Shown here in pieces: positions 27,377-33,206 of a stretch of DNA of 64,000 nt. Each line of letters begins with the position of its first letter. The stretch's first letter is position 1. The notes under the pieces are model-generated. The model was not told where the DNA came from. It saw nothing but the letters and a program-made list of their open reading frames with translations, and did no database searches. This DNA comes from Pseudoxanthomonas jiangsuensis (GTDB lineage: Bacteria > Pseudomonadota > Gammaproteobacteria > Xanthomonadales > Xanthomonadaceae), in contig NZ_PDWL01000006.1 of assembly GCF_010093185.1 (NCBI RefSeq), forward strand, positions 1-64,000. Direction: 5' to 3'. Both the position numbers and the translations under genes were made by a program.

Positions 27377-27511
27377 TTACCCGGCCGGCGCGGGCGGGGC
27401 AGGGCGAGGGGTGCGCCCTGCGGGGAAGTGGTGGTTGAACTGCGGGCCGTGGAGCAGCGCCCATCGGTAGCGGAACTCGGCCAGCCGCTCGGCGTTGCTC
27501 GGGGCGTGCGT
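27377..27511 (-). CDS. Possible small phage protein without a standard start codon
   Basis: A frame ending at 27377 encodes SNAERLAEFRYRWALLHGPQ and then a proline-rich tail, which looks like genuine phage protein. In-frame ATG, GTG and TTG codons are missing between the upstream gene's stop and this segment. The closest candidate is ACG at 27511, just after AGGAG. It may use a non-standard start or have lost its start. Confidence 0.35.
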   Translation of the reverse strand, partial: THAPSNAERLAEFRYRWALLHGPQFNHHFPAGRTPRPAPPAPAG

Positions 27512-27747
27512 TACTCCTGGGGCGGGTTGATGCGGACGAAGGGAGCCGTGCGCTCGGCAGCGCGGGCCTCGGCGGCCGCCTTGCGCCACTCGTGGGCGGT
27601 GTCGATCGCGAAGATGAGCGCGACCAGGGCCAGCGCGACGCCCAGGGCATCGGCCCGGGCGTAGAAGCAGACCCCGGCGGCGAAGGCTGCGAACAGGACC
27701 ACGATCAACGCGGTGAAGGCCGGGGCGAGGGCGTAAAGGCGGGGCAT
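27511..27747 (-). CDS. Small two-helix membrane protein
   Basis: The 78-residue product has two hydrophobic helices (LAPAFTALIVVLFAAFAAGV; ALGVALALVALIFAI) and a charged cytoplasmic-type tail. It lies in the early left operon. Its role is unknown. Confidence 0.6.
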   Translation of the reverse strand: MPRLYALAPAFTALIVVLFAAFAAGVCFYARADALGVALALVALIFAIDTAHEWRKAAAEARAAERTAPFVRINPPQE

Positions 27748-27792
27748 CGGGGAATCTCCTGCCGGGCCAGTCCAGCGCCCGGCGTGTGGGTG

Positions 27793-28035
27793 TCAGTGGG
27801 CGAAGGCCAGCCACGCGAACGCGGCGAAGCAGGCCAGGGAAGCGAGGTCGTGCAGGGTCCAGATGGCCGCCTCGCGGCGCATCTCGGCGGTGACGGGCTG
27901 GGGCGGCAGGTCTTCGGGCTTCGGGTACTCCGGCAGCGGCGCGGCGTGGCCGTCTGCGGTGTCTGGCGTGCCCGTCCAGGTGCCGGGGTCGATGCCGTGG
28001 TTGCCCAGCTCCAGGACTTCGGGGGCGCGGGTCAT
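27793..28035 (-). CDS. Small protein with C-terminal membrane anchor
   Basis: This 80-residue protein has a polar, proline-rich first half and one C-terminal hydrophobic helix (LASLACFAAFAWLAFAH), suggesting a tail-anchored inner-membrane protein. It starts inside the stop region of the upstream gene. Function unknown. Confidence 0.55.
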   Translation of the reverse strand: MTRAPEVLELGNHGIDPGTWTGTPDTADGHAAPLPEYPKPEDLPPQPVTAEMRREAAIWTLHDLASLACFAAFAWLAFAH

Positions 28036-28358
28036 TGCAGGCCCGCCTTAGCGCTCTCGACGCTCTTGGTGATCGCGTGCTTTGCGGCCCACGTCCTGAT
28101 GTCCGCGGCCGATTCATGCCAATCGTTGGCGTGCGCGAGCATGGTCTGGAAGCCGTTGAAGCCAGCCACATCGCCCTTGTCGCAACGGGCCACCAGCTCA
28201 TGCACAACCGCAGCAGTCTGCATGCACAGAGGGATATGGCCAGCGAGGCGGAACAGCTCGGCGAAGAACGACGCCTGCTGTTCGGCATCCATGTCCCAGT
28301 ACAGGGCGGCAATCTGCTCGGCGCTCAGGTCCACCTCGGACTCGATGCGGGTGCTCAT
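28032..28358 (-). CDS. Phage protein of unknown function
   Basis: The 108-residue protein contains VDLSAEQIAALYWDMDAEQQ and SFFAELFRLAG, a helical pattern that recurs in phage early-operon proteins. It is coupled to the next gene by a 4-base overlap. No function is recognised. Confidence 0.6.
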   Translation of the reverse strand: MSTRIESEVDLSAEQIAALYWDMDAEQQASFFAELFRLAGHIPLCMQTAAVVHELVARCDKGDVAGFNGFQTMLAHANDWHESAADIRTWAAKHAITKSVESAKAGLQ

Positions 28359-28741
28359 GCGGCACCGCCTTGGACGCGGGCGAGGGCTTGATGCAACATT
28401 TCGCCGAGAATCGCGAAGTCGACCGGATCCTGATGAATCATTTCGTAGGCAGACGAGCAGACTTTCAGTAGGGAATCTCGCTCATCGCGAATTTCCGCAA
28501 TCGCGGCCAGTATTGGTTCGTGACCTCCGGCATTCGGATCGATGGCGAGACTGTGTGAAACGCGACCAAGTGAGTCACAAGCCGCAATGAAGAGGCGCTC
28601 ATTTCTGGCGGCGTCCTCTATCGATTTAGCAGCGGCATCACGCGCTTCACGCAGGCGAAGCGCTGGCGCGTTTCCAAACTCATCGCCAACCACGATGACG
28701 AACTCGTCCAGCACCGCCAGCACATCGACCGGGCCGCTCAT
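28355..28741 (-). CDS. Phage protein of unknown function
   Basis: The ATG at 28741 overlaps the upstream stop and gives 128 residues, mostly helical (LRLREARDAAAKSIEDAARN; ILAAIAEIRDERDSLLKVCS). The second half of the gene is visibly richer in A and T than its neighbours, which may show a different origin. No domain is recognised. Confidence 0.55.
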   Translation of the reverse strand: MSGPVDVLAVLDEFVIVVGDEFGNAPALRLREARDAAAKSIEDAARNERLFIAACDSLGRVSHSLAIDPNAGGHEPILAAIAEIRDERDSLLKVCSSAYEMIHQDPVDFAILGEMLHQALARVQGGAA

Positions 28742-28971
28742 GCCTGCTTCTCCAGTTCGGCGAGGAGGGCGTCGGCATAGGCCACTGCGTTCTGTGCGTC
28801 GGTGGCGATCCACTCGGGGCGGAGGCCGCCATCCGCCGGGACAGAGGCAAGCCCCTGCATCGCCATCGCCGCGAACAGCTCGCGCTTGGTGAGGCCTTCC
28901 TGCCCGTTGACGTTCGCGTCGTTCGGGACCGGATACGCCGGCTCGCTGCCGGCCTTCGTCTGGGTGCTCAT
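28738..28971 (-). CDS. Small phage protein with GLTKRELFAAMAMQGL motif
   Basis: The 77-residue product contains AYPVPN and GLTKRELFAAMAMQGLAS, which mark a very common family of small phage proteins of unknown function. It ends with DALLAELEKQA. The ATG overlaps the upstream stop. Confidence 0.7.
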   Translation of the reverse strand: MSTQTKAGSEPAYPVPNDANVNGQEGLTKRELFAAMAMQGLASVPADGGLRPEWIATDAQNAVAYADALLAELEKQA

Positions 28972-29369
28972 GCCGCAGCCTCCATCCGCGCATCGGCGGC
29001 AGTCGGTGCGTTGCGCTCGGCCCGGTCGAACTCGGCCGCTGCGTCGGACTCGGCGTCGTCGCGGATGCGGGCCTCGACGTTCGGGCGCAGGAAGCTCTCC
29101 AGCTCCAGGGCCGCGGCGTCCCGGCTGCGATCGGAGGGCGTGTTGGCGCAGGCCAGCAGGAACCGACGCAGCGCCGCCGAGATGCGGCTGTCGTAGTCGT
29201 CGGCCAGCAGCGCGTCCAGCGCCTCCTGCACCGGCTCGTCCTCGCGGAGGCGCGCGGCCGTCAGCTCCGCAGTGCGCTCGGCGATCCACTCCTCGCGGCG
29301 CTCGTCGGCTTCGTCCGCCGCCTCGTCAGCGGCAGAACGGTCGAGCCAGGTGTCGTAGGCGGCTGGCAT
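28968..29369 (-). CDS. First gene of the leftward early operon, unknown function
   Basis: This 133-residue acidic, helical protein (AADEAADEADERREEWIAER; LEDEPVQEALDALL-like stretches) is the first gene after the operator cluster. It lies 55 bases downstream of the candidate minus-10 of the leftward promoter. Acidic, DNA-mimic-like composition is noted, but no function is claimed. Confidence 0.6.
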   Translation of the reverse strand: MPAAYDTWLDRSAADEAADEADERREEWIAERTAELTAARLREDEPVQEALDALLADDYDSRISAALRRFLLACANTPSDRSRDAAALELESFLRPNVEARIRDDAESDAAAEFDRAERNAPTAADARMEAAA

Positions 29370-29423
29370 CTGTCTGTCTCCCTGCCCCGTCCCCGGATGG
29401 GGGTGTCGTGGGGCGATGGGGAC

Positions 29424-29486
29424 AGAATCAGGGAAACTGATTCCTACGTCAACAGGAAAACTGATGAAGAATCAAGAATCCTGATT
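29424..29486 (-). promoter_or_regulatory. Leftward early promoter with three operator sites
   Basis: Three related 17-bp sites with the form AATCAG-N5-CTGATT lie at 29426-29442, 29450-29466 and 29470-29486. On the minus strand TTGACG (29452-29447) and GATTCT (29429-29424) are 17 bases apart and form a promoter. The first site covers its minus-10 and spacer, and the second touches its minus-35, so binding would block the leftward early operon. Confidence 0.7.
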
Positions 29487-29512
29487 GGCGTTCAGCGTTC
29501 GTTTAGATTCAG

Positions 29513-29830
29513 TTAGTGCGCAGGCAGGCAGTCGACGAGGCTGGCGCCAATCTCAGCGGCGTCGACGTAGCCTCGCATCCGGTCCAGTAGGTCATCCAGT
29601 TGGACGTCGGAGAGATCGGACAGGTAGGAGACGCCCCGGCTGTCCAGGAAGTGCGTGATTGCCGACCGCCAGTCGTACTGGTCCGCGATGTGCACGATCG
29701 CCCGCATGGTCCTGGCGCGTGGCGACACATCCACCGGCGGCAGGTCGATGTCTGCGGGGGATGGTGCAGGCGGCATCGCCGCCGCCAGCTCAAGTGCCAG
29801 CGATTTCAGAGCTACGGGGTCGAGTGCCAT
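29513..29830 (-). CDS. Small protein encoded downstream of the repressor
   Basis: Starting at the ATG at 29830, this 105-residue protein has a proline-rich part and a helical C-terminal half (DLSDVQLDDLLDRMRGYVDA). It overlaps the repressor gene by 41 bases and would be transcribed with it from the repressor promoter, so it is probably made in the lysogen. A role in immunity or exclusion is possible but not shown. Confidence 0.6.
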   Translation of the reverse strand: MALDPVALKSLALELAAAMPPAPSPADIDLPPVDVSPRARTMRAIVHIADQYDWRSAITHFLDSRGVSYLSDLSDVQLDDLLDRMRGYVDAAEIGASLVDCLPAH

Positions 29831-30236
29831 CACGGGTCTCCTTTGCAAGCCAGGCCAGAACGTCGGCCATGGCTTCCCGCGGCGACCCCTCGGCCTTTTT
29901 AACGGCCTTGGCGGCTACCTGGATCATGGCCCACGAGGGGCGCGAGAGGCGCTTGTCCTCCGGCCTCGCATCGGCCATCAGGTGCAGCAGCTCAACCCCT
30001 TGAGCCAAGTTCTCATTGTCCAGTCCCGCAGGCTGAGACGGGAGGTCGGCGAACAGCTCGCCGGGGTGGATCCCGAGTGCCGCGGCCAGCTTGTAGATCT
30101 CAGGCACACGCGGAAAACCGTCTCCGCGCTCGAAGTTTCCGAGCCAGCCTTGGCCGCGCCCGCATGCAGCGGCCAGCTGCTCCTGGCTGAGCTGGGCACG
30201 CAGGCGGAAGGCGATCAGGCGTTCACGGAAGTCCAT
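29790..30236 (-). CDS. CI-type phage repressor without a peptidase domain
   Basis: The 148-residue protein has an N-terminal XRE helix-turn-helix (RLRAQLSQEQLAAACGRGQ, FERGDGFPRVPEIYKLAAAL) and a helical C-terminal part. There is no S24/LexA-type Ser-Lys peptidase domain, so RecA-triggered self-cleavage is not expected. Its position opposite the Cro-like gene, across two operators, supports the repressor role. The ATG at 30236 lies only 6 bases after a candidate minus-10, with no ribosome binding site, suggesting a leaderless message. An upstream in-frame ATG at 30320 would run through the operators and is rejected. Confidence 0.75.
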   Translation of the reverse strand: MDFRERLIAFRLRAQLSQEQLAAACGRGQGWLGNFERGDGFPRVPEIYKLAAALGIHPGELFADLPSQPAGLDNENLAQGVELLHLMADARPEDKRLSRPSWAMIQVAAKAVKKAEGSPREAMADVLAWLAKETRDGTRPRSSEIAGT

Positions 30237-30242
30237 GCGCGG

Positions 30243-30311
30243 ATTGTCCAGCAGGGCGCGCAGCCGCCAATCAGGAAACCTGTTGACAAGCGAATCAGGA
30301 TGGCTGATAGT
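30243..30311. promoter_or_regulatory. Divergent switch promoters with two operator sites
   Basis: Rightward: TTGACA (30283-30288) and GATAGT (30306-30311) are 17 bases apart, and the cro ATG follows 8 bases later. Leftward: TTGGCG (30270-30265) and GACAAT (30248-30243) are 16 bases apart, with the repressor ATG 6 bases on. Two 17-bp operators, AATCAG-N5-CTGTTG at 30269-30285 and AATCAG-N5-CTGATA at 30293-30309, overlap the rightward promoter. Confidence 0.72.
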
Positions 30312-30318
30312 TGCCGCC

Positions 30319-30561
30319 ATGGACCGATACCCCGACCTGAAGACCTATCGGACCGCCAAGGGCCTGACACAGGCCCAGCTGGCGGAATTGATTTCGGCTG
30401 CCGGGAAGGCAGTCACCCAGGGCCGCGTCTCCCAGTGGGAGAACGGATCGCTTGGGTACACGCCGGAGTGGGCAACGCAGATCGAGGCGGCCACCGGCGG
30501 AGCCATCTGCAGGTCCGACCTGATCTTCGGGCCGGCCCCACAGGAAGGGGAGGCGGCCTGA
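30319..30561 (+). CDS. Cro-like DNA-binding protein
   Basis: The 80-residue protein has a Cro/YdaS-like helix-turn-helix (LKTYRTAKGLTQAQLAELI, QGRVSQWENG) and a short C-terminal tail with TPEWATQIEAATGG. It would counter the repressor and start lytic growth. The ATG lies 8 bases after the minus-10 hexamer without a ribosome binding site, so the message is probably leaderless. It is the first rightward gene. Confidence 0.8.
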   Translation: MDRYPDLKTYRTAKGLTQAQLAELISAAGKAVTQGRVSQWENGSLGYTPEWATQIEAATGGAICRSDLIFGPAPQEGEAA

Positions 30562-30566
30562 GGTGA

Positions 30567-30842
30567 CTACCTTCGCGTCCCGAATCCGAACGGCATTGCT
30601 TCGGGCGTTGTCTCCACGATCCCCACGACTCTGTGATGGGGGATGTGGATGCAAGCGAGCGGCGGACGCGTGGAGTCTTGCTCTGCTGCTTGCGGGACAA
30701 CCGTCAGGTAGTGCGGCAGCGACATGTCCACCCGACTGCAAAGCCAGTAGGGCGTCGCGTCGAAATTGCCGTCGGGCTTTCGGATGGAAGTGGTGGCGTC
30801 GATGAACGCCGGGTCCAGCAGCACCACGAACAGCTTCTTCAT
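30567..30842 (-). CDS. Phage protein of unknown function, antisense within the early right region
   Basis: The 91-residue product begins MKKLFVVLLDPAFIDAT and contains YWLCSRVDMSLPHYLTVVPQ and IHIPHHRVVGIVE, a patterned, folded-looking sequence. The overlapping plus-strand frame is arginine- and cysteine-rich and implausible. It converges on cro, ending 5 bases from the cro stop, so transcription from the cro promoter would run antisense to it. Function unknown. Confidence 0.6.
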   Translation of the reverse strand: MKKLFVVLLDPAFIDATTSIRKPDGNFDATPYWLCSRVDMSLPHYLTVVPQAAEQDSTRPPLACIHIPHHRVVGIVETTPEAMPFGFGTRR

Positions 30843-30918
30843 GCCCGTCTCCGGTCTCGATGGTGGGGTCGCATCCCCATCGTACCGGCAGGCGGGCGCC
30901 TATCCGCTGGCGCACCCG

Positions 30919-31152
30919 TCAGCCCCTTTCCAAGGCCGGCAGCCCGAGCTGGACAACCTGCGCGCTCCCCTCGCGCGGACTCGGCTTGGGCGCCGGCAGG
31001 CGGCGGGCAACCACGTCCGCCCCAACGCGGCGCACCGCCACCACGCCGCCGCAGATGCGGACCAGCGTTGTGACGCCCTCCGCGTCCACCCACAGCTTTC
31101 CCTGCCGGCGTTCATCGTCAGGCGTCGGCGGGTCTTTTCTTCCTGAGTTCAT
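30919..31152 (-). CDS. Small beta-rich phage protein, unknown function
   Basis: The 77-residue protein has the segment GKLWVDAEGVTTLVRICGGV, then VAVRRVGADVVARRLP, which suggests a small beta barrel. It diverges from the gene at 31244 across a 91-base gap with an operator-like palindrome, and precedes the 30567 gene on the same strand. Confidence is moderate because the evidence is compositional. Confidence 0.5.
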   Translation of the reverse strand: MNSGRKDPPTPDDERRQGKLWVDAEGVTTLVRICGGVVAVRRVGADVVARRLPAPKPSPREGSAQVVQLGLPALERG

Positions 31153-31200
31153 GCGGCTCGGTCCTTCGGGGTCGGGCCTTTATTTCGCCCCGATGAGCTT

Positions 31201-31227
31201 GTCCCACGCAGTCCCACGCGGTGGGAC
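31201..31227. promoter_or_regulatory. GTCCCAC operator-like repeat array
   Basis: Three heptamer half-sites are spaced 10 bases apart: GTCCCAC at 31201 and 31211, and the inverse GTGGGAC at 31221. The last two form the palindrome GTCCCAC-GCG-GTGGGAC. They lie in the divergent gap between the 31152 and 31244 starts and are unrelated to the AATCAG operators, so they probably bind a second regulator. Confidence 0.5.
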
Positions 31228-31243
31228 GACCGAGGAAACACCG

Positions 31244-31636
31244 ATGCAGACACCGCAGATGCCGCTGTTCTACGACACCTACGAGGATGCGATCCGCGAT
31301 TGCGTGACCGCGCTGGGGGGCAACAAGGCCGTGGGCAACATGCTCTGGCCGGCGCTGCCCGCCGACGAGGCCGGCCGGAAGCTGGCGCACTGTCTCAACC
31401 CGGAGAAGCGCGAGAAGCTGGACCTCGGCGAGCTGCGCCTGATCCGCCGCGCCGCCCGGCAGGCCGGCGTGCACATCCTGGCGCACTACGAGGCCCGCGA
31501 CGCCGGTTACACCGAGCCGCAGCCGCTGAACCCGGAAGACGAGGCGGCCCAGCTGCAGCGCGAGTTCATCGCGTCGGTGAAGGCTCTGGAGGCGATCCAG
31601 AGCCGCATGGGTCACCTGCAGGGGAGGGCGCGCTGA
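31244..31636 (+). CDS. Phage regulatory-type protein, possibly CII-like
   Basis: The 130-residue protein begins MQTPQMPLFYDTYEDAIRDC and has TALGGNKAVGNMLWPALPA and LAHCLNPEKREKLDLGELRL, followed by helices. This pattern (two-helix ALGG.K.VG..LWP, then CLNP) is common in phage proteins directly after the switch and resembles CII-like transcription activators as I remember them. GAGGAAACACC precedes the ATG. A regulatory role is inferred. Confidence 0.6.
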   Translation: MQTPQMPLFYDTYEDAIRDCVTALGGNKAVGNMLWPALPADEAGRKLAHCLNPEKREKLDLGELRLIRRAARQAGVHILAHYEARDAGYTEPQPLNPEDEAAQLQREFIASVKALEAIQSRMGHLQGRAR

Positions 31637-31782
31637 TGGCCAAGAAGCCCCAGCCCCAGCCGGCCAAGCCGAAGGCCACGCCGGCGCACCCGTGGCGCGC
31701 GTTCAACCCCGGCTGGCTGCAGTCCAACCCGGACCTGCCTGATCGCATCGCGCCGCTGCACTCGCGGCTGGTGAGGAAATGA
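31636..31782 (+). CDS. Small basic phage protein
   Basis: The ATG overlaps the previous stop (TGATG). The 48-residue product has a lysine/proline-rich first half and then WRAFNPGWLQSNPDLPDRIA. It is coupled to both neighbours. Function unknown. Confidence 0.55.
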   Translation: MAKKPQPQPAKPKATPAHPWRAFNPGWLQSNPDLPDRIAPLHSRLVRK

Positions 31783-32108
31783 CCATGACCGCCGTCGTCT
31801 CCTTCCACGACACCGTCGGCCTGTCGCCCCGGCAGCTGCTGGCCGCAAACCGCGCCGCCAAGGGCCAGGAGGCGGCCGTGCTGGACGTGTTCCATGCCGC
31901 CGGCCGACCGCTCAGCCCGTCCGAGGTCCACGCCCGCATGCCGGGTCGCGTGCTGCTGACCAGCGTGCGGCGGGCCATCTCGAACCTGACCAACGCCGGG
32001 GCGCTGGTGAAGCTGGACCAGACCGTGCCCGGGCCCTACAGCATGCCCGAGCACCTGTGGCAGCTGCCGGCCGGGCAGGGCGAGCTGTTCCAGCGGAGGC
32101 GGGCGTGA
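31779..32108 (+). CDS. Winged-helix DNA-binding-type protein
   Basis: The 109-residue protein contains EAAVLDVFHAAGRPLSPSEV, then MPGRVLLTSVRRAISNLTNAGALVKL, matching a winged helix with a recognition helix and a wing. It may regulate early genes or help replication initiation. The start overlaps the previous stop by 4 bases. Confidence 0.6.
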   Translation: MTMTAVVSFHDTVGLSPRQLLAANRAAKGQEAAVLDVFHAAGRPLSPSEVHARMPGRVLLTSVRRAISNLTNAGALVKLDQTVPGPYSMPEHLWQLPAGQGELFQRRRA

Positions 32109-32284
32109 GCACCGACCACGCCTACGAAGCCGGCCGCTACGCCCGCCAGGCCGCACGCGGCCGCGACACCTGCCCGCGCTACGGGATCACGCCCGACGCC
32201 CGGCAGGAGGTCGACCGCTGGCGCCAGGGCTGGGATGACCAGGACCGGGAGATGGCCGGCCAGGCCAAGAGGAACAGCGCATGA
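32105..32284 (+). CDS. RMF/CrpP-like small protein, first copy
   Basis: The GTG at 32105 overlaps the previous stop and gives 59 residues with EAGRYARQAARGRDTCPRYG and then DRWRQGWDDQDREMA. The spacing G-x2-A-x6-G-x3-CP-x-Y...W-x2-GW matches the ribosome modulation factor/CrpP pattern (in E. coli RMF, GYQAGIAGRSKEMCPYQ and WLGGWREA). A second copy lies at 34480. In RMF proteins this fold binds the ribosome; the phage role is unknown. Confidence 0.65.
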   Translation: MSTDHAYEAGRYARQAARGRDTCPRYGITPDARQEVDRWRQGWDDQDREMAGQAKRNSA

Positions 32285-32484
32285 GCATCTTCCAGCGCGT
32301 CTCCGACTGGCTGCGGGAGCGGCGGATCGATCGGCTGGCCGCAGACGCAAAGGCCGCCTACGCGGCAGGGGATCGGCAGCGTGCGCGCGAGCTGTTGGCG
32401 CGGCTGGCAGTCGAAAACATGGCGCGCTCGCCGCAGCAGGTGGCGCGCTTGGACCGGGCTCACGGGCTCGACAGGGGCAGGTAA
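32281..32484 (+). CDS. Small helical phage protein
   Basis: This 67-residue basic helical protein (SIFQRVSDWLRERRIDRLAA; RQRARELLARLAVENMA) has a TPR-like helix pair. It is coupled to the RMF-like gene by a 4-base overlap, and its TAA overlaps the initiator ATG. Function unknown. Confidence 0.55.
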   Translation: MSIFQRVSDWLRERRIDRLAADAKAAYAAGDRQRARELLARLAVENMARSPQQVARLDRAHGLDRGR

Positions 32485-33206
32485 TGGCCAGGATTCGCAC
32501 GATCAAACCCGAGTTCTTCACCAGCGAGGACATCGTCCAGCTGTCGCCGCACGCGCGGCTGCTGTACATCGCCTGCTGGTGCGAGGCGGACAAGGAGGGC
32601 CGGCTGCAGTGGAAGCCGTTGACCCTAAAAATCCGCTATTTCCCGGTAGACGATGTCGATATTCGCGCATTGTGCGAGGAGCTGATCGGCGCCGGGCTCG
32701 TCGTTCCGTATGGCGATGGCCTGGCCTACATCCCCAAGTTCGGCGCGCACCAGCACATCAACCCACGCGAGAGCGCCTCGCAGCTGCCGGCACCTGCGGG
32801 TGACTCACGCGTGCCCGACGTGTCGCTCACGCGTGGAGAACGCGAAGGCGACGCGCCAGCTCCCGTCACTGACGCGCAGGGAGGAAGGGAAGGGAAGGGA
32901 AGGGAAAGGAAGGAAGACGCGTCAGGACGCGTCGGGCCGCGCAAGCGCGCCCCCACCAAGCACCCCCTGCCTGACGGATTCGGGATTTCGGATCGGGTCC
33001 AAGCCTGGGCAGCGGACAAGGGGCACGATCGGCTGGACCAGCACCTCGAGTCGTTCCGGGCCAAGGCCCAGGCCAAGGGCTACGCCTACGCCGACTGGGA
33101 CGCTGCGTTCATGGAGGCGATCCGCGAGAACTGGGCGAAGCTGCCTGCGGCCGGCAGCGCAGCGCCCCCAGACCAACGCCCCGGCGGCGGGAGGCGTGAG
33201 CTGTGA
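32484..33206 (+). CDS. Phage replication initiator (lambda O-like)
   Basis: The 240-residue protein has an N-terminal winged-helix-like domain (ARIRTIKPEFFTSEDIVQLS, RLLYIACWCEADKEGRLQW) of the type common in phage replication proteins. A low-complexity charged linker (about residues 107-155) follows, then a C-terminal helical domain (LDQHLESFRAKAQAKGYAYA) that probably contacts the helicase encoded next. The linker DNA holds an origin-like repeat cluster, as in lambda O. It is directly followed by the DnaB-type helicase gene, with overlapping stop and GTG. Confidence 0.78.
   Translation: MARIRTIKPEFFTSEDIVQLSPHARLLYIACWCEADKEGRLQWKPLTLKIRYFPVDDVDIRALCEELIGAGLVVPYGDGLAYIPKFGAHQHINPRESASQLPAPAGDSRVPDVSLTRGEREGDAPAPVTDAQGGREGKGRERKEDASGRVGPRKRAPTKHPLPDGFGISDRVQAWAADKGHDRLDQHLESFRAKAQAKGYAYADWDAAFMEAIRENWAKLPAAGSAAPPDQRPGGGRREL
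32804..32933. repeat. Origin-like repeat cluster inside the initiator gene
   Basis: CTCACGCGTG occurs at 32804-32813 and 32826-32835, and GACGCGTC at 32916-32923 and 32926-32933, giving four ACGCGT palindromes in 130 bases. Between them, at about 32880-32914, is a purine-only strand of five-base GGGAA-type repeats. The cluster falls in the protein's low-complexity linker, where lambdoid phages keep their replication origin. Confidence 0.5.

Noticed and set aside
30563-30805. Plus-strand frame of 80 codons starting with GTG just after cro
   Set aside because: Its product is rich in arginine, cysteine and alanine without pattern, while the opposite strand encodes a folded-looking 91-residue protein over the same bases.
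32880-32914. Purine-rich GGGAA repeats considered as a CRISPR or assembly artefact
   Set aside because: There are no spacers or repeat units of CRISPR length, and the tract keeps the initiator frame open. It is better read as part of the origin-like cluster.
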